From assembly GCA_002361235.1 (NCBI GenBank), contig DESI01000013.1, positions 14,758 through 37,665 on the forward strand: DNA of 22,908 nucleotides, given 5' to 3'. Source of the DNA: Porphyromonadaceae bacterium UBA3318 (GTDB lineage: Bacteria > Bacteroidota > Bacteroidia > Bacteroidales > Muribaculaceae). The notes beneath the pieces were generated by a model. The model was not told where the DNA came from, searched no databases, and saw only the letters and a list, made by a program, of their open reading frames with translations. This document shows, one piece after another, positions 1 through 7,840 of this stretch. How positions within the stretch are numbered: the first letter of the stretch is position 1; each line of letters begins with the position of its first letter. The translations under genes and the position numbers were made by a program.

Positions 1-18
1 GGCTGCGGGGTCTATGCT

Positions 19-933
19 TCAGCGTGGCTGGAAAGCGGCGGCGGCAGCTATTTCGGAGGCCAGGACGTTCATGTCGAGGCAGGTCTGGCGCGAGAGTGGG
101 CCGGGCCGGCCTACAGAAATGATGAGCAGGCGCCCCGTCTCGCAAAGCCCGAAGTCATGGCCGGCGGGCTTGTAACGCTCGCCCATCGGCTCGTTGGTGA
201 TCAGTATTAACCGGCCGTCGGCCTCCTCCGCATCCCTGCGGATTTCCTTTTCGGCCGGCGAGATGAACGGCGAGACAAGCACCCCGCCGTTGGCCGCTGT
301 GTATAGCCATTCCTGCCGGTGACGTTGCCGCACGTCGGGTGTGTCGGCGCGATGCACCACCACCTGCTGCCTGAACGGGCAGTCAAGCAGCTGGATGTTG
401 CCGTAGGCCTGGTAGTGTCTGTCGCCGATTCTCAGCGCGTTGACGCGCCGGAAGAATTCGGGGTGCGCGCGCCGCACGGCAAGCCGCCGCGCGTTGTCGC
501 GCAGGTAATGATACAGCGTGTCGAGCGACCGGTCGGTCTTGAGTATCTGGTCGTTGAAGCCTCTGGCGAAGACGCCTTTCAGTCCTGCGGCTTTGTTTAC
601 CTCTACCTTGAAGGCGGCGATGTAGCGGCCGAGTATTTCCTCGGTTTTCTCTTGCACGAACAGAAGTATGTGCAGGTGGTCGGGCATGATGGCGTACTGA
701 AGCACACGGATCTTAGGCTGAATCTGCGGGAATCTGCGCAGCCCCTCCTTGATGGCCGCGCCGACGGGCGAGGCTACGACGCAAGGGCTCCCCTTGTGGC
801 CGTGCGGAATCCGGTAGTCGCCGGCGAGCGAGCCGAAGTCCGGCACCAGCGGCGCCTTGTTGAGCGTCAGCATATAGATGCACCGCTCGGTGTAGTCGTG
901 CCATGGCGCCCGCAGCAGCCCGTTAGTGCTCAT
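19..933 (-). CDS. IS200-like/REP-associated tyrosine transposase with a DprA-like C-terminal segment
   Basis: A 304-residue protein when begun at the ATG at 933-931. The open frame runs up to a TTG at 978, but that start would lie inside an inverted repeat, so the ATG is preferred. The N-terminal part is a Y1-transposase fold: the metal-binding HxH is His86-Leu-His88 in the stretch AIMPDHLHILLF, and the likely catalytic tyrosine is Tyr143 in YHYLRDNARR, the equivalent of the YIxxNP motif of RAYT proteins. Such enzymes cut single-stranded hairpin DNA. Residues about 216-275 (GGVLVSPFIS, then EK, NEPMGERYKP and GRLLIISV) do not belong to the transposase fold and resemble part of the DprA/Smf Rossmann domain. 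The gene sits alone. Inverted and tandem repeats lie 33 bp upstream and may be its substrate. The transposase assignment is firm; the role of the C-terminal part is inference. Confidence 0.82.
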   Translation of the reverse strand: MSTNGLLRAPWHDYTERCIYMLTLNKAPLVPDFGSLAGDYRIPHGHKGSPCVVASPVGAAIKEGLRRFPQIQPKIRVLQYAIMPDHLHILLFVQEKTEEILGRYIAAFKVEVNKAAGLKGVFARGFNDQILKTDRSLDTLYHYLRDNARRLAVRRAHPEFFRRVNALRIGDRHYQAYGNIQLLDCPFRQQVVVHRADTPDVRQRHRQEWLYTAANGGVLVSPFISPAEKEIRRDAEEADGRLILITNEPMGERYKPAGHDFGLCETGRLLIISVGRPGPLSRQTCLDMNVLASEIAAAAAFQPR

Positions 934-965
934 TGAATTTGCATTTAAGTAGGAGTTTCTATTTT

Positions 966-1100
966 CGCTAAAGCTCAAAGCCGAAACAAAAGGGGCGCTG
1001 CGGATACGCGCGGCAGGCGGGTTTAGAGCCTGACGTGCGGCAGGCGGTTTTAGAGCCAGGCGTGCGGAAGGCGGTTTTGTTTCGGTTTCAAGCTTTAGCG
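966..1100. repeat. Imperfect inverted repeat (26-bp arms) upstream of the RAYT gene
   Basis: The arm at 966-991 is the reverse complement of the arm at 1075-1100 at 23 of 26 positions. Both contain the core CGCTAAAGCT at the outer end and CCGAAACAAAA at the inner end. The 83 bp between the arms hold 27-bp direct repeats. The element begins 33 bp before the transposase ATG and ends 8 bp before the stop end of the YeiH-like gene at 1109. Transcribed as RNA it would form a long stem, so it could also act as a terminator for the gene at 1109-2179, though no clean U-tract ends it. It may be a REP/BIME-like non-autonomous target of the neighbouring transposase; that is inference. Confidence 0.7.
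1007..1078. repeat. 27-bp direct repeats, about 2.7 copies
   Basis: Units lie at 1007-1033, 1034-1060 and 1061-1078 (partial). The shared core is CGTGCGGCAGGCGGTTTTAG, with one or a few changes per copy; the first copy reads CGCG at its start and the third has GGAAGG in place of GGCAGG. The third copy merges into the right arm of the flanking inverted repeat. GC-rich short repeats beside a RAYT gene are what REP arrays look like, but I cannot show other genomic copies from this window. Confidence 0.75.
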
Positions 1101-1108
1101 CCGAAAGT

Positions 1109-2179
1109 TCAGGCCAGGACGGGGGTCAGGAGCTTGGTGATGAGGTAGCCGCCGAAAAGGAGCCAGACGTAGAGGATGGTGGCGAGTACGAAGGGCTTGG
1201 CTCCGGCTTGCTTGAATTTGTCGAAGCTGGTCTCGGCGCCGAGGGCGGCCATGGCCATGGTGAGCAGGAAGGTGTCGAAGTCGTTGATCCAGCCTACCAC
1301 CGGGGCGGGCAACAGGTCAAGCGAGTTGAAGCCGATCACCAGCAGGAAACCGAAGGCGAACCAGGGCACCTGCACCTTGCCTTTGCCGGCCTTGGCTGTG
1401 CCGTCGGTATTGTCGTTTTCCCCGTCGGTTATGGTCTTGAGGCGCTTGCGTGCGGATGCGGCGGCCCACCAGCCGAGTATCAGCAGCACCGGCACGAGCA
1501 GCATGACGCGTATCATCTTGGTGATGATGGCCACGTTGGCTATCTCGTCGCCCATGGCGTTGCCGGCGCCTACGGCGTGTGCCACCTCATGCAGCGTCGC
1601 GCCGGAGAATATGCCCATCTCGTCGGGCGTGAGGTCGATGATGCCGGCACGGTAGCCGATGGGATATAGGAACATGGAGACGGTGCCGAATATCACTACC
1701 GTGGCTACGGCTACGGCGGTCTTGTAGGGCTGGGTCTTGATGGTGGCTTCGGCTCCCAAGACGGCGGCCGCGCCGCAGATGCCGGAGCCGATGGAGGTGA
1801 GCAGCGCGATGTCGCTGTCCATCTTCAGCCATTTGCCCGCCATGACGCCGCCTAAGATGGTGACGGTCACGATGATGCAGTCTATAACGATGCCGGGCAG
1901 TCCTACGGCCACCACATCCTGGAAGGTGAGGCGGAAGCCGTAGAGGATGATGCCTAACCGCAGAATGCTTTTGGAACAGAATTTAATACCCGGCGCCCAT
2001 GTGGCGGGCAGATGGTTGCGCAGTGAGTTGGCGTAGGCCATACCCAACACGATGCCGATGATGAGGGGAGAGATGCTGAGGGCTTTCAGTACCTGCCATT
2101 CGCCGATGAAACAGGACGCGCAGGCGAATAGCGCCATAAACAATATGCCGTGATAGCGGCCGGCTTTCTGTTCTTGCAT
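1109..2179 (-). CDS. YeiH/UPF0324-family membrane protein (putative sulfate exporter family)
   Basis: A 356-residue integral membrane protein of the Cons_hypoth698 (UPF0324, YeiH) family. About ten hydrophobic segments are visible across the length, interrupted by one polar cytoplasm-like loop around residues 246-268 rich in Lys, Asp and Gly. Two stretches are typical of the family: SIGSGICGAAAVLGAEA in the middle and SGATLHEVAHAVGAG further on. The length is usual for the family. The substrate is not established; databases often name the family putative sulfate exporters, which should be taken as a label only. It starts 34 bp downstream of the purT terminator, so it is probably transcribed on its own. 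No clear Bacteroidetes promoter is seen in that short gap, only a 7/8 match to the -7 box around 2190-2197. Family assignment is confident, function is not. Confidence 0.88.
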   Translation of the reverse strand: MQEQKAGRYHGILFMALFACASCFIGEWQVLKALSISPLIIGIVLGMAYANSLRNHLPATWAPGIKFCSKSILRLGIILYGFRLTFQDVVAVGLPGIVIDCIIVTVTILGGVMAGKWLKMDSDIALLTSIGSGICGAAAVLGAEATIKTQPYKTAVAVATVVIFGTVSMFLYPIGYRAGIIDLTPDEMGIFSGATLHEVAHAVGAGNAMGDEIANVAIITKMIRVMLLVPVLLILGWWAAASARKRLKTITDGENDNTDGTAKAGKGKVQVPWFAFGFLLVIGFNSLDLLPAPVVGWINDFDTFLLTMAMAALGAETSFDKFKQAGAKPFVLATILYVWLLFGGYLITKLLTPVLA

Positions 2180-2212
2180 AGTTTTTTTGCTAAATTAAGG
2201 AGTATATATGGA

Positions 2213-2273
2213 TTAAAAAAGTTAAGATAATAACGGAGCTTTTAGAGAGCTTGGTATTATCTTAACTTTTTTT
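2213..2273 (-). terminator. Hairpin terminator after purT
   Basis: The arms at 2215-2234 and 2254-2273 pair over about 19 bp (AAAAAAGTTAAGATAATA against its complement, with one bulged A), around a loop of about 20 nt. Read on the minus strand, the stem ends in a T-run just 26 bp beyond the purT stop. The A- and T-runs on both sides mean it could also work in the opposite direction. Confidence 0.9.
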
Positions 2274-2298
2274 ACACTATGATTTCAGCGGGCCGAAG

Positions 2299-3483
2299 TC
2301 ACTTGCAGGTTATCTTGATCATGTCGGCGGCCTTGTCGACAAGTCGGACGGCTTTGCCGACTGTGTCGCCGGTGGCGAGCATGACGCCCATGCGGCGGTG
2401 TCCGTGCACTTCGGGCTTGCCGAAGATGCGCATGTCGGTGCCAGGCAACGCCAGCGCCTCGTCCATTCCGGAGAATACCACTTCGCTGGAATCGCCCCAG
2501 GCCAGCAGCGCGCGCGAGGCCGACGGGCCGTAGAACTTGATTTCGGGAATCGGGAGTCCGAGCAGGGCGCGTACATGCAGCGCGAACTCGGAGAGATGCT
2601 GCGATATCATCGTCACCATACCCGTGTCGTGCGGGCGGGGCGAAACCTCGGAGAAGATTACATCGTCGCCCTTTATGAACAGCTCGACGCCGAAGATGCC
2701 GTAGCCGCCGAGTGCCTCGGTGATCTTGCCGGCGATCTCTCGGGCCTTGACTATTGCGGTGTCGCTCATGGGCTGGGGCTGCCAGCTGCGGCGGTAGTCG
2801 CCCTGCTCCTGATAGTGGCCGATGGGCTCGCAGAACGATGTGCCGCCTACGTGGCGCACGGTCAGAAGCGTTATCTCGTAATCGAAGTCGACGAAGCCTT
2901 CCACGATGACGGCACCGGCGCCCGAGCGCCCTTCCTGCTGCGACATCTCCCAGGCGGTGTGTATCTGGTCGGGAGTCTTTACGAGGCTCTGGCCGTGGCC
3001 GCTGCTGGACATCACGGGCTTCACCACGCAGGGGAGTCCGATGCGCTGCACGGCCGCGTTGAATTCCTCCTCGGTCTCGGCGAATTCGTAGGGCGAGGTG
3101 GGGAGCCGGAGCTCCTCGGCGGCGAGCTTGCGTATCTCGCGGCGGTTCATGGTTATGAATGTGGCGCGGGCGGTGGGCACCACGTTCCATCCCTCCTTCT
3201 CCAGCGCCACCAGTGTGGGCGTGGCTATCGCCTCGATTTCGGGAATGATATAGTCGGGTTTTTCTTCCTCCACCACCTTGCGGAGCGTGTCGCCGTCCAG
3301 CATGGAGAACACATGCGCCTTGTCGGCCACATGCATTGCCGGAGCGTCGGCATATTTGTCACAGGCCACTACGGTCAGACCGTAACGCTGAAGTTCGATC
3401 ACTACCTCTTTGCCAAGTTCGCCGCTGCCTAACAGCAACGCCTTGCGTCCGGAAGGTGTTCCGGGAGTTCCAATTTCCATCAT
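2299..3483 (-). CDS. purT: Formate-dependent phosphoribosylglycinamide formyltransferase (GAR transformylase 2)
   Basis: PurT makes FGAR from GAR, formate and ATP, the third step of purine synthesis, without a folate cofactor. The 394-residue product is full length for the family (E. coli PurT is 392). The N-terminal preATP-grasp fold shows LLLGSGELGKEVVIELQRYG. The ATP-grasp domain follows from about residue 110, with the SSSGHGQS phosphate-binding loop, VEGFVDFDYEITLLTVR and the VELFIKGDDVIFSEVSPRPH metal-binding stretch; the last third is the carboxy-terminal beta domain. It lies apart from the main purine operon at 9537-22908 and has its own promoter and terminator, so it is a single-gene unit. 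The start at 3483 has a second Met right after it; either is possible. Whether a folate-dependent PurN also exists cannot be seen here. Confidence 0.97.
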   Translation of the reverse strand: MMEIGTPGTPSGRKALLLGSGELGKEVVIELQRYGLTVVACDKYADAPAMHVADKAHVFSMLDGDTLRKVVEEEKPDYIIPEIEAIATPTLVALEKEGWNVVPTARATFITMNRREIRKLAAEELRLPTSPYEFAETEEEFNAAVQRIGLPCVVKPVMSSSGHGQSLVKTPDQIHTAWEMSQQEGRSGAGAVIVEGFVDFDYEITLLTVRHVGGTSFCEPIGHYQEQGDYRRSWQPQPMSDTAIVKAREIAGKITEALGGYGIFGVELFIKGDDVIFSEVSPRPHDTGMVTMISQHLSEFALHVRALLGLPIPEIKFYGPSASRALLAWGDSSEVVFSGMDEALALPGTDMRIFGKPEVHGHRRMGVMLATGDTVGKAVRLVDKAADMIKITCK

Positions 3484-3514
3484 CGCGTCTAATGTTCAAG
3501 TATGAATCAATGCG

Positions 3515-3545
3515 CAAAATTAATGAAAAATCGGCATATTGGCAA
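3515..3545 (-). promoter_or_regulatory. Predicted purT promoter (Bacteroidetes type)
   Basis: On the minus strand, TAATTTTG at 3522-3515 matches the -7 consensus TAnnTTTG exactly, and a TTG at 3545-3543 stands 20 bp upstream in the -33 place. The transcript would start near 3508, leaving a leader of about 25 nt before the purT ATG. It lies in the only gap between the DUF3108 gene and purT. Confidence 0.6.
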
Positions 3546-3561
3546 CAGTGGCGTCCGTATC

Positions 3562-4332
3562 CTATTCGCGTATCATTTCCATCCGGCCTATGTCCAGACT
3601 GGCCGAGATCAGGAGGGGGATGCGCGACGAGCGTTCCACCTGACAAGTTACGGGATAGCCGGAACGTACGCCCCGGTAGGTGTACTCAAAGCGGACCTTG
3701 TATGAAGGAGAGTCTTGATATTGGTCGGGCCCCAGATATGTGATCATGGCGTGCTGCATTCCGGTGCGCGGCATATTGACGGACATCAGCAGTGTCTGGC
3801 CCGGTTGCAGGGCCGTGAAATCCATATATCTGAACAGATAGAATATTCCGAGCATGTCGCAGCTGATGCCCACGGCCTCCATGGTCCTGGGGGAGGCGCT
3901 TAGCGTACCTTGTCCGCTGATGGTGCGGTAGTTGGCGGGGTCGCCGGGATTGTACGCAGGGCTGCTGAGCAGCGACACGACGGGTTTGGAGTACCGGCCC
4001 GCGCGGTACAGCACGTTCTGGCGCGCATACAGCGGCCCGCGTCCCGGCATGGTGATGACTTTCAGCGTGTCGGACACGGTGTATTGCCGGCCGCCCCACG
4101 ATATGCTGTGACCGTCCAGGGACGCCGTCAGACTGTTGCCCGTGGCTTCGAGCCTGACCGTGCCGTAGGCCGCCGTGGTGTTGATCAGACCCCAGTGGTA
4201 GTTCACTTTATATTTAATGGCCACAGGGGGTATGCAGGCATCCTGACCGGGTGCCCGGAACACTGGCTGTGCCGCTTCGGCCGACAGCGCAATGACCGTC
4301 GTGAATGCGGCGAATAGTAATTTCTTCTTCAT
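3562..4332 (-). CDS. Secreted DUF3108-type protein
   Basis: A 256-residue protein with a cleavable signal peptide (MKKKLLFAAFTTVIALSAEA, cut likely after AEA), so it acts in the periplasm or outer envelope. The mature part opens with KYKVNYHWGLINTTAAYGTV, followed by alternating beta-type strands (GNSLTASLDGHS, RQYTVSDTLKVI, TLLMSVNMPR), which fits the DUF3108 pattern of a lipocalin-like beta structure. No catalytic motif is visible. The gene faces away from the lipoprotein gene at 4607 and ends 78 bp before purT, with no terminator between them, so read-through into purT is possible. The function is unknown; the family call rests on overall pattern, not on a decisive motif. Confidence 0.72.
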   Translation of the reverse strand: MKKKLLFAAFTTVIALSAEAAQPVFRAPGQDACIPPVAIKYKVNYHWGLINTTAAYGTVRLEATGNSLTASLDGHSISWGGRQYTVSDTLKVITMPGRGPLYARQNVLYRAGRYSKPVVSLLSSPAYNPGDPANYRTISGQGTLSASPRTMEAVGISCDMLGIFYLFRYMDFTALQPGQTLLMSVNMPRTGMQHAMITYLGPDQYQDSPSYKVRFEYTYRGVRSGYPVTCQVERSSRIPLLISASLDIGRMEMIRE

Positions 4333-4456
4333 AACCGTTAGCCTATATTAATATTGAACATTGAAGGCGGCTGATTTGTTTGTGTGCCGTTCATCACCGG
4401 ACAGGATTCTCAAATTCCGGGATTTTTAACTGATAAAGTGTTAATGGCGGTCCGGA

Positions 4457-4488
4457 TTGGGAATTTTTAGCATTTTTTTGTAATTTTG
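4457..4488 (+). promoter_or_regulatory. Predicted promoter for the lipoprotein-DUF5723 operon
   Basis: TAATTTTG at 4481-4488 matches the TAnnTTTG -7 consensus exactly. A TTG at 4457-4459 lies 21 bp upstream in the -33 place. Transcription would begin near 4495, giving a leader of about 110 nt before the ATG at 4607. The rest of the 274-bp divergent gap (4333-4606) shows no other clear site; I found no convincing promoter for the minus-strand DUF3108 gene. Confidence 0.55.
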
Positions 4489-4606
4489 CACTTAATTAAA
4501 ATATCACTGATTTTTAGGACTTGCGGTTCCTTAAGACTGCCGTGAAGATTAAGGTGCGTCCCTGAATCATGAAATGAACAAACAAACAACAAACAACTCA
4601 TGAAAC

Positions 4607-6349
4607 ATGAAACAATTCTTATACCTGTCGGCAGCGGCGGGTCTGATGGCTGTTTCGATGGCTTCGTGTATCGACGACAAGTATGATCTCGATAACCTGG
4701 ACAAGACGTCGGAGTTCAGGCTGGTGGACCTGACCTTGCCCGTCAATGTGTCGGAAGTGAAGCTGGACCAGATCATCAAGCTGGAGGAGAATTCCAGTCT
4801 GAAAGTAGTGGAAATGAACGGCAAGGAGGTCTATGCCGTGGTGCAGAGCGGCGACTTCGAGTCGCAGTCGCTGAAGATCCAGGACATCGACGCCGATATT
4901 CCGGCCATATCCCCGGCGTATGTGGATTTCAAGCTGATAAGCGTGGCCGGCACGCACAATTTCGAGCTGAATGATGTGGCGCCCCAGGCACTAAGCTTCA
5001 CCGCCGACAATGTGGACGACTATATCACCGGGCTGGATGCCATATATATGGAAGATGATCCTTCCGTTCTCGTCATGGAGGTGAGTCTGGAAGGGGGCGC
5101 CACCGCGGGCACTACCTACGATCTGTCGGACGTGCAGATCAAGATGCCTCTGGGTCTGGATGTCAAGAACCCGGCCACAGGCTATGCCTATAACCCCGAG
5201 ACCGGCATACTCACCATTGACCATGTGGCCTGTCCCGACGGCAAGGGCCGCATCAGCCTGACCATATCCGGCATGATGATGTCGGACGACACCAGGTTCG
5301 AGAACCATAAATTAGTCTATAACTCCACCATCGCGTTCGAACATGCCAAGCTGGCCGTGACCAGCACCAACACCGACCTGGTGCCCCAGCAGATGCGCTT
5401 CAACATCAATTCGACGCTGACTGCCCTGCACATCACCTCCTTCTCGGGCGACGTGCATTACGACCTGACCGGCGAGGGCCTGGACATCCCCTCCGTCAGC
5501 CTCGGCGACCTGCCCGACTTCCTGTCGCAGGGCGACACGAAGCTGCGTCTGGCCAATCCCCAGCTCTATGTGGGCGTCGAGAGCAACCCGGTGGCCGAAT
5601 ACGGTCTGAACTTCAGCACCGGAATGCGTCTTACCAAGATATACGGCCAGTCGGCCACCGGCTCGTACGAGCCTGAGCGCCGCATAGCCACCAGCACCGA
5701 CAAGTACGGCGCAGGCCCGTACGACTTCGTGCTGTCGCCCACGGATCCCAAATCGTATCCCGATCAGTTCGCCAGGAACATTGAGCACATACCCTTCCCC
5801 GGCATGAGCGACGTGCTGGACGGTGCCGGTCTGCCCGACCGCGTGGAGATAGAACTGCTTACTCCCGAAATCCCGACACATCACGTCGACCACTTCAAGC
5901 TGCAGGAATACAGCGCGCTGAAGGGCCACTACGAGTTCCTGGCCCCGCTGGCGTTCAAGCCCGAAGGCACCGTGATAATATATCGCGATACCTTCGACGA
6001 CTGGGGCAGCGAGGATCTGGACAAGCTGACCCTCAATGCCATAACGGTTGATGCCGACGCCCTCAGCACATTGCCCCTGGACGCCGAGCTGCACATCACG
6101 CCTCTGGCCGACGAGATCAGCGACCTGGAGGTAAGCGACGTGATACTCAAGGCTTCGCCCGACACGCAGCACATCACCCTGGGCGTGACCGGTACAATCC
6201 GCAATTTCAAGGGAATCACCATCGAGGCTGTCGTAAAACCGGCCAACGAGGATGTGATAGCTCCCGGCCAGACCATCACCCTCACCAACCTCAAGGCCAA
6301 GGTGTCGGGAAGTTATATAACCGATTTCGATGAATCGTCGGATGAATAA
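4607..6349 (+). CDS. Surface-type lipoprotein of unknown function
   Basis: A 580-residue protein that I do not recognise at family level. It starts with a lipoprotein signal peptide: a hydrophobic stretch, then SMASC with the lipidated cysteine at residue 21. The residues after the cysteine are acidic (IDDKYDLDNLD), resembling the lipoprotein export signal that sends Bacteroidetes lipoproteins to the cell surface. The mature chain has no membrane segments and is dominated by short beta-strand-like pieces (for example FRLVDLTLPVNVSEVKL, AELHITPLADEI, KGITIEAVVKPAN), suggesting stacked immunoglobulin-like or similar beta domains. The chain ends in an acidic DFDESSDE. It is followed immediately by the DUF5723 gene, so the two products probably act together at the outer membrane; this is inferred from gene order only. 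Confidence 0.8.
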   Translation: MKQFLYLSAAAGLMAVSMASCIDDKYDLDNLDKTSEFRLVDLTLPVNVSEVKLDQIIKLEENSSLKVVEMNGKEVYAVVQSGDFESQSLKIQDIDADIPAISPAYVDFKLISVAGTHNFELNDVAPQALSFTADNVDDYITGLDAIYMEDDPSVLVMEVSLEGGATAGTTYDLSDVQIKMPLGLDVKNPATGYAYNPETGILTIDHVACPDGKGRISLTISGMMMSDDTRFENHKLVYNSTIAFEHAKLAVTSTNTDLVPQQMRFNINSTLTALHITSFSGDVHYDLTGEGLDIPSVSLGDLPDFLSQGDTKLRLANPQLYVGVESNPVAEYGLNFSTGMRLTKIYGQSATGSYEPERRIATSTDKYGAGPYDFVLSPTDPKSYPDQFARNIEHIPFPGMSDVLDGAGLPDRVEIELLTPEIPTHHVDHFKLQEYSALKGHYEFLAPLAFKPEGTVIIYRDTFDDWGSEDLDKLTLNAITVDADALSTLPLDAELHITPLADEISDLEVSDVILKASPDTQHITLGVTGTIRNFKGITIEAVVKPANEDVIAPGQTITLTNLKAKVSGSYITDFDESSDE

Positions 6350-6372
6350 TGTCAGACCCTAAAATTACGAAG

Positions 6373-7779
6373 ATGAAACGCATCATAAGCATAATGACAA
6401 TAGCGGCTGCGGCCGCCGTTCCGGCGATGGTCTCGGCGCAGAACACCTACTCGGGATATTTTCTGGACAACTATACCTACGGCTATGAGATGAACCCCGC
6501 CTTCGGCAACAACTCGAACTACGTGTCGATGCCGGCCCTGGGCAATCTCAACCTGTCCATGCGCGGTACGCTGCACCTCAGCAGCGTGGTGTTCAACAGG
6601 GAAATAGACGGCGTAAACAAGACCGTGCTCTTTACCAATCCTAACGTGTCCGTTGCGGATGCGATGAAGGGCATCAAGAGCAACAACCGTCTGGCCACAT
6701 ACGACAAGATTGAGATAATGAGCGCCGGCTTCAAGGCATGGGGCGGCTACAACACCATCAACATCTCAGCCGTGGCCAACGTCGACGCCAGCCTGCCCGG
6801 CTCCTTCTTCCGTCTGGCCAAGGAGGGCATCACCAACCGCACCTACGACATCAAGGACCTGCGCGCACACGCCGAGGCTTACGGACAGATTGCGCTGAAC
6901 CATTCGCGCGACATTAAGCAGGTGCCCGGCCTGCGCGTCGGCGCCGCCATCAAGTTCATGCTCGGAGTGGGCGCCATCGACGCGCAGTTCAACCGTGCCG
7001 AGCTGGAATTAGGCACCGACAACTGGATAGCCCGCACCAATGCCGACATCTACGCCTCGGTCAAGGGACTGACGTATAAGACGAAAACCTACGAGCCCAA
7101 GCAGCCCGGTCCCGGCAACGAGCCGTACGACTATGTGTCGGGCGCTGACCTGGACGGTTTCGGACTCAGCGGCTTCGGTATGGGCTTCGACCTCGGCGCG
7201 CAGTACAAGTGGCGCGACTTCAACTTCTCGCTGGCCGTCGTGGACCTCGGCTTCATGAACTGGGGCAAGACGCAGTGGGCGTCGACCGACGGCACACGCG
7301 AGGTAGAGACCGACGCCTTCACCTTCAACTTCGACGACAAGACCGACAACTCGTTCGACAACGAGCTGGACCGCCTGACCGACAATTTCTCGAAGCTGTA
7401 CAACCTGAAGGACATGGGCGAAAAGAGCGGACTGACCCGTTCGCTGCGCACCACCGTAAACGTGGGCGTTGAATATGCGTTGCCTTACTACCGCAAGCTG
7501 AAGTTCGGTCTGATGAACTCCACCTGCATCGCCGGTCCCTACACATGGACTCAGTTCCGCCTGTCGGCCAACGTTGCACCCGTCAAGGTGTTCTCAGCCA
7601 CGGCCAACGTGGCCTACGGCACCTACGGCTTCGACTTCGGATGGATGCTGAACCTGCACACGCAGAAAGGCTTCAACCTGTTTGTCGGCATGGACCACAC
7701 CCTCGGCAAGCTGGCCAAGCAGGGCATCCCCCTCAACTCCAACGCCAGCCTGAACTTCGGCATCAACTTCCCCTTCTGA
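6373..7779 (+). CDS. DUF5723-type outer-membrane protein
   Basis: With the ATG at 6373 the product has 468 residues and a clean signal peptide, MKRIISIMTIAAAAAVPAMVSA, cut before QNTYSGYF. An ATG at 6349 overlaps the upstream stop codon (TAATG) and would add eight polar residues before the signal; it could serve translational coupling but makes a poor signal peptide. The mature part begins with SGYFLDNYTYGYEMNPAFGN, typical of DUF5723 proteins, and continues with alternating amphipathic strands (GMGFDLGAQYKWRDFNFSLA, FSATANVAYGTYGFDFGWML) up to a final phenylalanine (NFGINFPF), as in outer-membrane beta-barrels. Such proteins resemble PorP/SprF-like barrels, but the function is not known. It probably forms an operon with the lipoprotein gene before it. 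Confidence 0.83.
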   Translation: MKRIISIMTIAAAAAVPAMVSAQNTYSGYFLDNYTYGYEMNPAFGNNSNYVSMPALGNLNLSMRGTLHLSSVVFNREIDGVNKTVLFTNPNVSVADAMKGIKSNNRLATYDKIEIMSAGFKAWGGYNTINISAVANVDASLPGSFFRLAKEGITNRTYDIKDLRAHAEAYGQIALNHSRDIKQVPGLRVGAAIKFMLGVGAIDAQFNRAELELGTDNWIARTNADIYASVKGLTYKTKTYEPKQPGPGNEPYDYVSGADLDGFGLSGFGMGFDLGAQYKWRDFNFSLAVVDLGFMNWGKTQWASTDGTREVETDAFTFNFDDKTDNSFDNELDRLTDNFSKLYNLKDMGEKSGLTRSLRTTVNVGVEYALPYYRKLKFGLMNSTCIAGPYTWTQFRLSANVAPVKVFSATANVAYGTYGFDFGWMLNLHTQKGFNLFVGMDHTLGKLAKQGIPLNSNASLNFGINFPF

Positions 7780-7804
7780 TCTGATTCCCTATAATCGATA
7801 TAAG

Positions 7805-7840
7805 ATACAGGCGGTGTGTCGCGCGACACACCGCCTGTAT
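7805..7840 (+). terminator. Perfect 36-bp palindrome, possible terminator of the DUF5723 operon
   Basis: The two 18-bp halves, 7805-7822 and 7823-7840, are exact reverse complements, with centre TGTGTCGCGCGACACA. It lies 25 bp past the DUF5723 stop codon. No U-tract follows, so it is not a classic intrinsic terminator; it may instead protect the 3' end of the mRNA. It shares a CGCGCG centre with the palindromes at 8465 and 9418. Confidence 0.6.

Noticed and set aside
319..936. 205-codon plus-strand open frame opposite the transposase gene
   Set aside because: The minus strand carries the HxH and tyrosine motifs of a transposase; the plus-strand product has none.
934..978. Longer TTG start for the transposase
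   Set aside because: It would place the start codon inside the inverted-repeat arm; the ATG at 933 fits the family N-terminus.
966..1100. CRISPR array
   Set aside because: Units are directly adjacent 27-bp repeats without unique spacers, fewer than three full copies, and no cas genes are present.
3336..3743. 135-codon plus-strand open frame across the purT start
   Set aside because: It spans the ends of two minus-strand genes and their promoter, and has no recognisable content.
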